Origin: Nitrospiraceae bacterium UBA6905
Lineage (GTDB): Bacteria > Nitrospirota > Thermodesulfovibrionia > Thermodesulfovibrionales > UBA6898
Reading direction: 5' to 3'
NCBI GenBank assembly: GCA_002451165.1
Contig: DKBH01000038.1
Span: forward strand, 1-13,545
DNA length: 13,545 bases
Shown here: piece after piece, positions 6,681-13,545 of the stretch
How positions within the stretch are numbered: position 1 is the stretch's first letter
How the letters are laid out: each line of letters starts with the position of its first letter
Program-made: the position numbers and the translations under genes
Notes under the pieces: model-generated
What the model saw: only the letters and a program-made list of their open reading frames with translations
The model's database searches: none
What the model was told of the DNA's origin: nothing

Positions 6681-8333
6681 TCATGACTGGTTATCAGGTG
6701 TTTCCCCTGCCGGCGGTTTTGCCGGCGGTGCATACCATTTTTCCTTCGGCACGATCGTAGGGGTGGCACGGTCGGCTTCATAGTTCGGCGACATGATCTG
6801 GACCCCATATTCGTTGAAGCAGTCTTGTATATTTTTGTGGAGTTCTGAGTAGGCAAGCGCCATCTTCTGGGGCTGATCCAGATAAGCGTTCAGTTCGTAG
6901 GTGACGTAGAAGTCGTCGAGGGACTTCTGGAGCACAAAGGCCGGCGGCTCCTTCAGGAGCTGCGGCGTCCGTTCGGTAGCCATCAGGAGGAGGGCATGAA
7001 CCTGCCGCCAGGGTGCGTCGTAGCCGATCGTCACCTGGGTATGGACAATGAGGCCCTTCTGGCGCGCATATGAGCTGTAGTTCACGATGTTGCTGTTCAG
7101 GATCGTCGAGTTCGGCACAATCACCTCCTCGTTCTTGATCGTCCTGATATGCGTCACCTGCATCCGTATTTGGGTGACATCACCGATAACCTCATTGATC
7201 TGGATCCGATCGCCGATTTTGAAGGCCCGCCGGTAGTTCACCACAAATCCGGCGATGGTGTTTGCCACGGCAGACTGGGAGCCGAGCGAAAAGAGGACGC
7301 CGATGAAGATGGAGATGCCCTTGAATGCTCCTGATTCCGATCCGGGTATGTAGGGAAAGGCGACTACGATGGCAAAGGCCGTGACCAGCACCGTAATGAG
7401 CCGATCTGTCGGTTCGGCCCATTCAGGATAAAATCCCCTGATCGTAACCCTTTCCTGCTCGATCTGTCGGAAAAAGGCATGGAGCATCCTCAGTAATATC
7501 CGTGTGATAATAAAGAGAACTGCGAGGAAAAGAAGATTGGGCAGCTCATGAACAAATCCCCCTCCCAGTATTTTCAGAGGGCTAAAGAAAAGTTGTCCCA
7601 GCTTCTTTGCATGGAGCCGCGTCCAGGGGAAAAGGATGAGCACCCTCCCAAGGTAGGCATAGGCAAGGGCAAAGAGCACGATGATGCGGAGTATGCGCAG
7701 CCCTTCCATGATCGCTGTCCAGATGTCTTTTCTGCGCATGATCCTGACGGACTTGACGCTGATGTCTTCAACCTTTTCACGGAAACGAGCTTCTACAAAT
7801 GTCTGGAGCTTGGTGAACAGTTTCAGGATGAGGAAGACGGCAATGATAAAAATGAGGGTAGAGAAAAAAGCGTTCAAGACCGCCTTGCCGAGATACTCCT
7901 GCGTCCGGAACTGCCGGTAGGTATCGATGGCTGCTTGCACCTTCTTCAGGTAAACAAAGGCCATCTCGTTTCGCTTAATACCCTCGAGCGCTGCGTCAGC
8001 ATCTACGATGGTCATAATGCGACGGTCGCCTGCTCGCATTTCCGTCCACTCGCCCGTGTCGATAGAGACAATCGAATCTGTCGGGATTGTCCGGTCCGCG
8101 GCCACTTCCTTTATCCGACGGGCGATAACGCCTGCCCGTTCCTGTGCAGGGTGTGCAGAAATGCCCCTTACCGAAAAGAGTGTCATATCATCGATGATTA
8201 CCGGAGCGGTCTCAACAGGCTGATTCAGAGCAACAGACTGCTGGGCAGATTGCGCTCCGGCTGAGATCGCCCAGAAGGGAAGGATAAGGGTAAAAATCAA
8301 AAGAAATACAGCCCTGGTGATAGTATCTCTCAT
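6681..8333 (-). CDS. MscS-family mechanosensitive channel with periplasmic N-terminal domain
   Basis: The 550-residue inner-membrane channel should release solutes on hypo-osmotic shock. Order: signal peptide (1-27, ending SAGA), periplasmic domain (about 30-148), then transmembrane segments near 152-172, 210-236, 262-284, 311-329 and the pore helix at 336-366. The pore and beta domain carry the MscS hallmark: SLGSQSAVANTIAGFVVNYRR (349-369), KIGDRIQI (372-379) and the EEVIVPNSTIL stretch (402-412). The C-terminal alpha/beta vestibule runs to about 515, then a Pro-rich tail. E. coli MscS has 286 residues and three membrane helices, so this is an enlarged member. The ATG at 8333 has no good ribosome binding site of its own; it overlaps by four bases (ATGA) with the stop of a 46-codon ORF, so translation may be coupled. 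It is the last gene of the envelope block. Family secure; gating and ion choice unknown. Confidence 0.93.
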   Translation of the reverse strand: MRDTITRAVFLLIFTLILPFWAISAGAQSAQQSVALNQPVETAPVIIDDMTLFSVRGISAHPAQERAGVIARRIKEVAADRTIPTDSIVSIDTGEWTEMRAGDRRIMTIVDADAALEGIKRNEMAFVYLKKVQAAIDTYRQFRTQEYLGKAVLNAFFSTLIFIIAVFLILKLFTKLQTFVEARFREKVEDISVKSVRIMRRKDIWTAIMEGLRILRIIVLFALAYAYLGRVLILFPWTRLHAKKLGQLFFSPLKILGGGFVHELPNLLFLAVLFIITRILLRMLHAFFRQIEQERVTIRGFYPEWAEPTDRLITVLVTAFAIVVAFPYIPGSESGAFKGISIFIGVLFSLGSQSAVANTIAGFVVNYRRAFKIGDRIQINEVIGDVTQIRMQVTHIRTIKNEEVIVPNSTILNSNIVNYSSYARQKGLIVHTQVTIGYDAPWRQVHALLLMATERTPQLLKEPPAFVLQKSLDDFYVTYELNAYLDQPQKMALAYSELHKNIQDCFNEYGVQIMSPNYEADRATPTIVPKEKWYAPPAKPPAGETPDNQS

Positions 8334-8470
8334 GTGAAGCAGTAAGATCCTTTCATGGTCGGGGTGAACTTCGTCTTCTTCCAGGGGAAGGCTCTAGGCA
8401 GGGTCTTGAAAAGGGCCGTGCTGCAGATAAGTGCTGCAGGGACTACATCGGTCTTGCGTTGTCTTCTCAC
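8330..8470 (-). CDS. 46-codon ORF translationally coupled to the mscS-type gene
   Basis: A GTG at 8470 follows AGGAGGT with a seven-base gap, an excellent ribosome binding site. The frame runs 46 codons and ends in TGA overlapping the channel gene's ATG (ATGA). The peptide starts MRRQRKTDVVPAALICSTAL and ends MKGSYCFT; it is basic, with no clear membrane segment, and I recognise no family. The downstream channel gene lacks its own good Shine-Dalgarno, so this ORF most likely acts as a coupling leader; it could also be a real small protein. The evidence is the ribosome binding site and the overlap; no homology is claimed. Confidence 0.5.
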   Translation of the reverse strand: MRRQRKTDVVPAALICSTALFKTLPRAFPWKKTKFTPTMKGSYCFT

Positions 8471-8703
8471 GGAACGTACCTCCTGCGGAATCGGGATTGC
8501 AAATACCACATGAACCCTCTGCTCCCTTAACCGCTCTGTGCCTGTACTACCGTATTCTTCAAGCCTTCAGGTAAGAACATTATAAGACAACGTCTCTCCT
8601 AAGAATAGTCTTTTTTCTGAGAGAAGGTATCTGAAAATGGCGTTTGCGGCTGAAAGGCAGGATAAGCGTCATCTCGCATCCTCTTCACGGGCCCTTTTCC
8701 CTG
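8334..8703. other. Intergenic region between META gene and mscS-type gene
   Basis: This 370-base gap holds the 46-codon coupled ORF at its low end and a possible promoter near 8579. No convincing terminator follows the META gene: an imperfect hairpin at 8594-8623 (CTCTC/GAGAG with an inner AGAA/TTCT and a three-base bulge) has no T-tail on the minus strand. I see no RNA gene, and nothing further in 8624-8703. Confidence 0.5.
8579..8584 (-). promoter_or_regulatory. Possible -10 element for the small ORF/mscS pair
   Basis: A perfect TATAAT (minus strand) lies about 110 bases upstream of the 46-codon ORF. No good -35 hexamer is found at 16-18 bases; the best there is ATTCTT or TATTCT. It may be a weak or activator-dependent promoter, or chance. 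Confidence 0.3.
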
Positions 8704-9954
8704 TTATTCTATTTTTATCTTTGAAAACTTCATGGTCCCGGTATCGTATTTCAGGTCTATATAAAGATAGCCGTCCTTCAGAAAAAAGAGCGCCCCTGCC
8801 ATGAGGTCGCGGACAAACTGCTCCTCAAGAGAACCTTCCTCGCATACTGCCATGGTGGAGTGGGTGATCGCTATGGCAATCCCTTTGCCCTCGAGGGAAT
8901 ACGTGCCACCCTTGAGATTGCAGTCTGCCTTCACATTGACTGTGCCGTCTTCCAGAAACTGAATCGTATAGTTTTGCGGCTTTGTTGGGACATTCTTGCT
9001 GTCGTTGTTATAGAACGTTCGTAGCCATTGCCAGACCGTGCCTGTGATCTGGGATTCGGCTTCCATTCTGTTTTCAGTAAGCGAGACAAGGAGGTCTTCC
9101 TGAACTGCGAAGTGCTTCTTTACCTCGAGCGTCGGGCAGCACATGGGGTCGCTGGGACGGTGTGTTGTCATCGAGACGAGGATCTGGTCATCCTTGATCT
9201 CGACGGCATGCAGATTCACCCGGTCGCCCAGAAAAGATATGTCCCTGTTCACCCATCCTTCTGCTCCCTTTGTGAGAAGGGCGAGATCGTAAAAAGTGCC
9301 CGTGCCTCCTGCAGAAGTGAAAATGACGACTGCACCAACATCTCTGCCGTTGATCACGCCGAACGCCCTCTTGTCGCTCAGCGTTACGATAATTTCCGAA
9401 GCTGAGCCCGGCGCGGCCGGCTCACGGTACCGGCCTTTGGAAAGCGCCACCTTTCCGGATGGAAACCATGTTGACAGAAACGTCATGGATTCAAGATCTG
9501 GTCCAGGAAGTTCGTTCCGTAATCTCGTCAACCGGGCAAGGACACCGGTATTGTCACGAAGCATCAACAGGCCATCCGTAATTTCCCACGAGCGGGTCTT
9601 TTCCAGCGCCTTCATGAACCGCGTCTCTACCTCACCGGATACGCCTTCGCAGAACTTCCGCGTGGCGCCGATCGGACCGAACTTCAGCGATGCCCCTTCG
9701 AGTTCATAGCTGCTGAAGAGGTTGTTGCAGCCGGAAAATCCCGTGGCTCTTTTCTGTACAGGATCAAATAAGATGTATGGTTGTCTATCATCGGCCAGCT
9801 GGTGCACCGGAGCTCCTCCGGCCTCCAGCAGAATCCATTCGATGCCCTCAGGCCCGCATGATGCGGATAAGGCATTGCTATTCAGCTTGACAAGGAGCGC
9901 CCCGATAAGAATACTGCAGAGCAGTATACATTTGGGAAGCCTAGTCATTGTCAT
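8704..9954 (-). CDS. Secreted protein with two META (HslJ-like) domains
   Basis: The 416-residue protein has an N-terminal hydrophobic segment (8-22) and a likely signal cleavage near NALSAS (27-32). A first META domain spans about 37-145, with the typical GFSGCNNLFSSYELEG (72-87) and a GATRKFCE stretch (96-103). A middle region (about 155-300) is beta-rich, with KGRYREPAAPGSASEI and a MCCP motif (271-274). A second, more diverged META domain covers about 304-416 (DCNLKGGTYSLEGKGIAIAI, then TMAVCEEGSLEEQFVRDL). E. coli HslJ is a single META domain of 140 residues linked to novobiocin resistance and heat shock; such proteins are envelope-located. The paired Cys in each domain could form disulfides. 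The start at 9954 is supported by AAGGAG eight bases upstream; M3 is an alternative. Domain call good, function unknown. Confidence 0.85.
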   Translation of the reverse strand: MTMTRLPKCILLCSILIGALLVKLNSNALSASCGPEGIEWILLEAGGAPVHQLADDRQPYILFDPVQKRATGFSGCNNLFSSYELEGASLKFGPIGATRKFCEGVSGEVETRFMKALEKTRSWEITDGLLMLRDNTGVLARLTRLRNELPGPDLESMTFLSTWFPSGKVALSKGRYREPAAPGSASEIIVTLSDKRAFGVINGRDVGAVVIFTSAGGTGTFYDLALLTKGAEGWVNRDISFLGDRVNLHAVEIKDDQILVSMTTHRPSDPMCCPTLEVKKHFAVQEDLLVSLTENRMEAESQITGTVWQWLRTFYNNDSKNVPTKPQNYTIQFLEDGTVNVKADCNLKGGTYSLEGKGIAIAITHSTMAVCEEGSLEEQFVRDLMAGALFFLKDGYLYIDLKYDTGTMKFSKIKIE

Positions 9955-10209
9955 ATCAATGACTCCTTCAGTCGTTATGTATCGATCCCGGTGTTTCCTG
10001 CATCCTGCAGCACGGACCCTTCTGGTAGTCCGGTCTGAGGAAAAAAGAGTAGAGGAAGATGTGGTCTTATTGCTTCTTCTCCCTCTGCTCTTTATGCTTT
10101 AGCTTCAGCTCATCGCACTTTCTACGGTGATAATTCTTTTCTTGTCCGTACTAATTTTTACGTGGCCCATATTCTATCAGTCTTCTCTTCTGGTTCAGAT
10201 CGTTATTCC
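9955..10209. other. Intergenic region upstream of the META gene
   Basis: There is no terminator after the DUF2950 gene. A possible extended -10 (TGATAGAAT, minus strand, at 10171-10179) has no matching -35. A short lysine/arginine-rich frame (10067 to about 10130) lacks a start codon. Nothing else is supported. Confidence 0.35.
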
Positions 10210-11220
10210 TTATTCAGCCTTTTTCCAGGTCTTGTCCGGGTCATAGGCCGTCATCGCCTTAGCGATCTTTGCTGTGTCCTTGCCGAGGTCTTTCTCGTAC
10301 ACCACGCCGTCGTGATTCACCACGAAGGTCATGACCCCGGCGTTCCCGTACGTTGCCGGATAAGCAACGACCGCGAACCCGCCGATCTGGTTTCCCTTGA
10401 CCACATAATCAAAAGCCCCGTCAGGCGCATGTTTCCCCTGCTTTTTCAGCATCCGGAAATAGTAACCGTGATACGGCACCGGATTTTCCTTCGTTCCTTT
10501 GGCAGTGTATCCCTCAGCCCGTGCATCTGCTACGAGTTCACCCAGCGGGCTCGGCTCCTCGCCTTCCTTTGTCTCCCAGTACAGGCCGTTCTTTTTCCCG
10601 GGGTCGCTCCCGAACTTCTCGGCGTACTCAAGCATGCCGTCGTTGTCACGATCCTTCATGGCATATTCCCGCTGTGCATCCACAATAGCGAGCATGACCT
10701 GGATCGTGTTCAGCTCATTGTCGCCGATCCTGCGGTTCAGGATCTCCTCCTTGCCTGCTTTGGTATCAAAGAACCACTGGGAGCCTTCCTTTACAAGCGG
10801 GATGGCAAAGGGCCAGTCCTGTTCTCCGATGATAAGGATCATCTTATCCCCTTCTTTGCTCAGGCTGTTCTTCTGGTCAAATTTGCTGACAAATCTCTCG
10901 TCCCGCTGTTTGTCTTCTACAGGATCTCCTGAAGAGATCAGTTCCTTTGCTGTTGGACCGAAGATCGCCAACAGTTCTTTATCGTCACTCGCTCTCAGAG
11001 CAGCAATAAAAGCCTTCACCGCCTCTTCAGCAGAAGCAAATCCCTTCTGCTTGTCTGCTGCTTCGGCTCCCATCCCGGCAAAGACAAGGATTATGACCGC
11101 AACCGCTGCTGAAAGAAACCTCCTCACCAAGAGCACAGCGCCTGCTTTAACGTTCAGTGGTTGATTCATCGTTCTCTTCTCCCTTGCGCGTTCTTGTATT
11201 GATAAGCACGATGGTTTCAT
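10210..11220 (-). CDS. DUF2950 family exported protein with EF-hand-like loop
   Basis: The 336-residue protein matches the DUF2950 pattern: FASAEEAVKAFIAALRASDD near the N-terminus, DWPFAIPLVK, and a strong C-terminal GGFAVVAYPATYGNAGVMTF followed by VVNHDGVVYEKDLG. A hydrophobic segment (about 36-52) ending at AEAA marks a signal peptide or anchor, so it should act in the periplasm. Residues 190-201 read DRDNDGMLEYAE and satisfy every position of a canonical EF-hand loop (D-x-D-x-DG-x-L-x-x-x-E), suggesting calcium binding. The ATG at 11220 has AAGGAGGT overlapping the stop of the DUF3300 gene two bases upstream, giving tight coupling. M18 (11169), with GGGAGAAG upstream, is an alternative start giving a more normal signal peptide. 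DUF3300 and DUF2950 genes are, from memory, often paired. The function is unknown. Confidence 0.9.
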   Translation of the reverse strand: MKPSCLSIQERAREKRTMNQPLNVKAGAVLLVRRFLSAAVAVIILVFAGMGAEAADKQKGFASAEEAVKAFIAALRASDDKELLAIFGPTAKELISSGDPVEDKQRDERFVSKFDQKNSLSKEGDKMILIIGEQDWPFAIPLVKEGSQWFFDTKAGKEEILNRRIGDNELNTIQVMLAIVDAQREYAMKDRDNDGMLEYAEKFGSDPGKKNGLYWETKEGEEPSPLGELVADARAEGYTAKGTKENPVPYHGYYFRMLKKQGKHAPDGAFDYVVKGNQIGGFAVVAYPATYGNAGVMTFVVNHDGVVYEKDLGKDTAKIAKAMTAYDPDKTWKKAE

Positions 11221-11222
11221 CG

Positions 11223-12608
11223 CTACCTCCTTCCGCGGCCGCCGCCACCGCCACCCCGGCTGCCACCGCGCGATCCACCACCGCCACCGCCGCCGCGCGA
11301 TTTTCCGCCGCCGCGGTTGCCGGACGACATGCTCTGCCTGCTGGAACTGCCGCGACTGCTGATGTCGCGCGTTGCCTTTCCTCCCCTATCCATGCCGCTG
11401 AAGGCGCTGCCGCCGCGGTCTCTCCCTTTGCCGGCATCACCCCTGGTGGTGTCGCGGCCCTTCATGTCGCGGTCCCTGGCCCGGTCGCGGGCCTGGGCAG
11501 CGTCACGGGACTGAACCCTGTCCCTGCTCATGTCGCGGTCCCTGGCCTTGTCGCGGGTCTGAGCAGCATCACGGGACTGAACTTTGTCCTTGCCCTCCGG
11601 ACCCCGTCTGTCACGGTCGCGGCTTCTCAATTGGTCAGCGTCCCCTCGGGAGATATCCCTCCTGCCTTGCTCAGCACGTCCGCGGAAGTTCTCGCGCGCT
11701 TTCACCGCATCCCGCGTGCCAGCGCGGTTATAATGCTGTGCCGTCCTGTTGTCCCGGTATGCAACGCCCTTCCGGTGCGAAGGGTTGTGCTTCCAGTTGC
11801 CGTCTCCGCGCCCATAGTGCTCAACATACTTGTTGCGGTTAATATTCCTGTTGATGTTGATGTTCTGATTGACGTTGACTCTGACATCGTGATGATGCCA
11901 GTCTGCATGGCCCCATGCATACCCCCAGGCCGCGCCGATCGCCACGCCAGTGGCAAATCCAAATACCGCAGCACCTACGGTATAGCCCGGCGGGTAGTAA
12001 TAATAAGGCGGGTAGGCCGGGTACCACCATGTGCCGTAAACAACCGTCGGATTGTAGGTCGGCACATAAATGACCTGCGGATTGGCAGGCTGGATGATGA
12101 TGGTCTGCGTCTCCTTCTCGACGATCACCTTCTGCTCTGACGTGGTCTTCAGGTTGCCCTGTTGCTCTGCCTTTGCCCGGAGTTTCTGGACCGTGTCCAT
12201 GACATCATTCTGCTGCGCGAGAAACGCATCTCCCACCTTCTGTGTCCAGTCGAGCTTATCGCTCATCATCTCGAGCACCTCAGGAAACTGGAGCAGAGAT
12301 TTCACGCTCGGGTCCCAGGGCTCCTGCTCCAGCTTATTGGCAAGCGCATCGCCCTTGAGGCCCTTGTTCTGCTTTGCCCAGCGATTGGCCTGAACGATCT
12401 CGAGCGGATAGGTCGAGGCCATGAGCACCTGCGAGAGCAGCGAGTCGGGGTACAAGGCAATTGGGGCGAGCATCTGGTCAAGCTCCTCCTGCCTGAAGAT
12501 TTGTGCCTCGCCGGAAGCAGCTTCCTGCGCAAATGTGCCTGGCGGCACAGCTATCAGGAGGATGAGACTTATCGTGACAAGTTGACAAAATACGACTTTC
12601 AGCTTCAT
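11223..12608 (-). CDS. DUF3300 family exported protein with Arg/Asp- and Gly-rich tail
   Basis: I start this 461-residue protein at 12608 because GAAGGAGG sits four to five bases upstream; an ATG seven codons earlier lacks a site. Signal peptide 1-28 (TFAQ). The DUF3300 domain covers about 38-210, with the hallmark LDQMLAPIALYPDSLLSQVL (43-62) and the aromatic NPQVIYVPTYNPTVVYG (176-192), then a Tyr/Pro-rich WWYPAYPPYYYYPPGY. A Gly/Ala hydrophobic stretch (210-235) may enter a membrane, and an Asn-rich VNVNQNININRNINRN follows. The last 150 residues are low complexity: RDR/RDK repeats including a 22-residue tandem duplication (343-364, 365-386), ending in RGG and poly-Gly. This tail is longer than I recall for the family. 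It lies two bases ahead of the DUF2950 gene. The role is unknown; an envelope or extracellular location is likely. Confidence 0.92.
   Translation of the reverse strand: MKLKVVFCQLVTISLILLIAVPPGTFAQEAASGEAQIFRQEELDQMLAPIALYPDSLLSQVLMASTYPLEIVQANRWAKQNKGLKGDALANKLEQEPWDPSVKSLLQFPEVLEMMSDKLDWTQKVGDAFLAQQNDVMDTVQKLRAKAEQQGNLKTTSEQKVIVEKETQTIIIQPANPQVIYVPTYNPTVVYGTWWYPAYPPYYYYPPGYTVGAAVFGFATGVAIGAAWGYAWGHADWHHHDVRVNVNQNININRNINRNKYVEHYGRGDGNWKHNPSHRKGVAYRDNRTAQHYNRAGTRDAVKARENFRGRAEQGRRDISRGDADQLRSRDRDRRGPEGKDKVQSRDAAQTRDKARDRDMSRDRVQSRDAAQARDRARDRDMKGRDTTRGDAGKGRDRGGSAFSGMDRGGKATRDISSRGSSSRQSMSSGNRGGGKSRGGGGGGGSRGGSRGGGGGGRGRR
11463..11594 (-). repeat. Two-copy 66-bp in-frame tandem repeat in the DUF3300 tail
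   Basis: The units begin at CATGTCGCGG at 11463 and again at 11529, a period of exactly 66 bases (22 codons). The encoded units differ at only a few residues (VQSRDAAQTRDKARDRDM against VQSRDAAQARDRARDRDM). The period keeps the frame, as expected for slippage or unequal exchange in a disordered tail. Confidence 0.8.
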
Positions 12609-12730
12609 GTGGCCTCCTTCATAGGGCAAATGTCGTCAAACGCTTCATCGACGATTCTATATGTAGCAGAGATGCTGACTCCCTCTCCGGATTTTCGATC
12701 ATCAAAGGGACTGTTTCCAACGACCTCGTC

Positions 12731-13291
12731 TCAACTGATGCGCTGAAGGACAACGCTTCCATTTCCGTAATCGACGATCAGCTTGTCCCCTTCGATCTTG
12801 AACTTCGTGTTTTCGACGTAATCTGGTTTGTTGAGTATGAGCGTTGAGCCCACGATGCGGTATTTTTCCGTCGAGGTCTCCACCTTCCCCTGCATGTCCG
12901 TTTTTGTTATCACTACGTTGCCGTCAGGCCTGAAATGGGCAACGATGGACTTATGGGCCTTTTCCGGTTTCGGCACTATGCTGATGACCTGCCAGGCCGT
13001 CCCGGCGAGGGGCTTCAACTCGGCTTCCGACGCACTTTGCCGCTTCGCCGCGTCCTTCTTATCCTGTTCATTGCCGATAAGATAGCCGACCCCGGCGCCG
13101 ACTCCTGCCCCGATCAGGGCTGTTGCTCCCCATGAGCCGTGCATATTTGCGAGTCCGCCGATGAGCGCGCCCGTCCCGGCTCCGACCGCTGCCCCGGTCT
13201 GCCCTTTAGTTGCGCAGCCAGCACCGAACAGTAGTGTTACCGCCACCATAACAGGTATTGTCCTTTGCATCAAAGCTTCAATCTTCTTCAT
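12731..13291 (-). CDS. Glycine-zipper lipoprotein with C-terminal beta domain
   Basis: The start at 13291 is chosen because AAGGAGGA lies seven bases upstream; an in-frame ATG seven codons earlier has none. The 186-residue product has a signal sequence (MKKIEALMQRTIPVMVAVTL) ending at a loose lipobox FGAGC with C26, so it is probably lipidated. Residues 33-73 form a glycine zipper (GAAVGAGTGALIGG, then GAGVGAGVGYLIGNEQDK), a membrane-associating segment common in outer-membrane lipoproteins. After a charged linker (76-92) comes a beta-type domain (93-186: LAGTAWQVISIVPKPE, HFRPDGNVVITK, YRIVGSTLIL, FKIEGDKLIVDYGNGS), resembling the small lipocalin-like or META-like folds. It is the first gene of the envelope block, behind a strong promoter, 122 bases before the DUF3300 start. 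Glycine-zipper call good; function unknown. Confidence 0.85.
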   Translation of the reverse strand: MKKIEALMQRTIPVMVAVTLLFGAGCATKGQTGAAVGAGTGALIGGLANMHGSWGATALIGAGVGAGVGYLIGNEQDKKDAAKRQSASEAELKPLAGTAWQVISIVPKPEKAHKSIVAHFRPDGNVVITKTDMQGKVETSTEKYRIVGSTLILNKPDYVENTKFKIEGDKLIVDYGNGSVVLQRIS

Positions 13292-13364
13292 TTCCGAATC
13301 CTCCTTAAGCAATAAAATAGTATTTTTTTCCTCTTGCGTCTATTTTCCCACTATAGGCTTAGAT

Positions 13365-13402
13365 CCTCCAGGTAGAGAGGCATGGTTCCGCATCTCTAGA
13401 GG
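13365..13402 (-). promoter_or_regulatory. Imperfect stem-loop in the lipoprotein gene's leader
   Basis: CCTC-TAGAGA pairs with TCTCTA-GAGG across a 14-base loop, with a four-base bulge on one side. It lies in the leader of about 125 bases between the predicted start of transcription and the lipoprotein ATG. No T-run follows, so it is not a terminator; it may affect mRNA stability or translation. Confidence 0.35.
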
Positions 13403-13422
13403 TCCTGCAATACTTGGTTATG

Positions 13423-13451
13423 ATTATCTCATAAGGTGTGAATCCTGTAAA
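13423..13451 (-). promoter_or_regulatory. Sigma70-type promoter with extended -10 for the lipoprotein/envelope genes
   Basis: On the minus strand TTTACA (-35, 13451-13446) and GATAAT (-10, 13428-13423) are 17 bases apart, each five of six to consensus, with a TGA extension just before the -10. Transcription would start near 13416, giving a leader of about 125 bases. Confidence 0.65.
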
Positions 13452-13545
13452 TTGTACCATCGTCCAATATATGGTTTATCTCTATCCGGCAGAAATCCAT
13501 GCTTCACCACGGAGATATCACTGATACTCATTAAGGCCCCCTTGA
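13424..13545 (-). CDS. Possible 3' end of an upstream gene or a 35-codon ORF
   Basis: A minus-strand frame is open from the window edge to TAA at 13424-13426. An ATG at 13531, preceded by GGGGG, would give a 35-residue peptide beginning MSISDISVVKHGFLPDRDKP. It could instead be the tail of a gene that starts outside. I do not recognise it. Its stop overlaps the -10 of the lipoprotein promoter. Confidence 0.25.
   Translation of the reverse strand, partial: KGALMSISDISVVKHGFLPDRDKPYIGRWYNLQDSHLMR

Noticed and set aside
7548..8264. 238-codon open frame on the plus strand
   Set aside because: It is antisense to the MscS channel gene and has no recognisable motif or supporting ribosome binding site.
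8594..8623. Hairpin with CTCTC/GAGAG stem as terminator for the META gene
   Set aside because: The stem has a three-base bulge and no T-tract follows on the minus strand, so it does not qualify as an intrinsic terminator.
10067..10130. Lysine/arginine-rich minus-strand frame ending at 10067, possible gene remnant
   Set aside because: There is no start codon between the preceding in-frame stop and the charged stretch, and no ribosome binding site; it is too short to assign.
11157..12140. 327-codon Val/Ala/Pro-rich open frame on the plus strand
   Set aside because: It is antisense to DUF3300; its low-complexity composition mirrors the repetitive Arg/Asp/Gly codons on the other strand.
1..13545. 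CRISPR arrays, tRNA or rRNA genes, intact insertion sequences
   Set aside because: I saw no regularly spaced repeats, tRNA-like cloverleaf, rRNA sequence or transposase on either strand.

Overview
The window looks like chromosomal DNA of a Gram-negative bacterium of medium-to-high GC content. It is probably an anaerobe or facultative anaerobe of the Desulfobacterota/Nitrospirota type. That guess rests on an oxygen-independent radical-SAM sulfatase maturase, a multi-PAS sigma54 activator, and the DUF3300/DUF2950 and META envelope proteins; no rRNA or other marker gene is present to settle it. Every gene I can support lies on the minus strand, so transcription runs from high to low coordinates. 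The long open frames on the plus strand are antisense shadows.

Right block (about 13.5 to 6.7 kb), cell-envelope genes. In transcription order: a well-formed promoter (13423-13451); a glycine-zipper lipoprotein (13291-12731); a DUF3300 protein with an Arg/Asp- and Gly-rich tail (12608-11223); a DUF2950 protein starting 2 bases later and carrying an EF-hand-like loop (11220-10210); a secreted double-META (HslJ-like) protein (9954-8704); a 46-codon ORF with an excellent ribosome binding site whose stop overlaps the next start (8470-8330); and a large MscS-family channel (8333-6681). Nearly all are predicted to be secreted or in the membrane, which suggests an envelope-stress or osmotic set, though individual functions are not known.

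Left block (about 6.5 to 1.7 kb), a sulfatase maturation module. A good sigma70-type promoter (6507-6535) precedes a tightly packed run: anaerobic sulfatase-maturating radical SAM/SPASM enzyme (6433-5099); a trigger-factor homologue with no PPIase domain (5099-4341, overlapping by 1 base); a small exported beta-rich protein (4351-3926, overlapping by 11 bases); a 19-codon ORF behind a perfect Shine-Dalgarno; an exported Cys-type arylsulfatase with a CTAGR motif (3837-2224); and a HAD-family protein cut off after its first catalytic motif (2161-1673). The formylglycine residue must be made in the cytoplasm on an unfolded sulfatase before Sec export. A chaperone encoded directly between the maturase and its substrate is therefore the most striking feature here: it may hold the nascent sulfatase open for modification. 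I do not know of a description of such a dedicated factor.

Left edge: a sigma54-dependent activator with three PAS domains (1559 to beyond base 1, partial at its C-terminus). It sits just past a perfect 18-bp palindrome that marks the broken end of the HAD gene.
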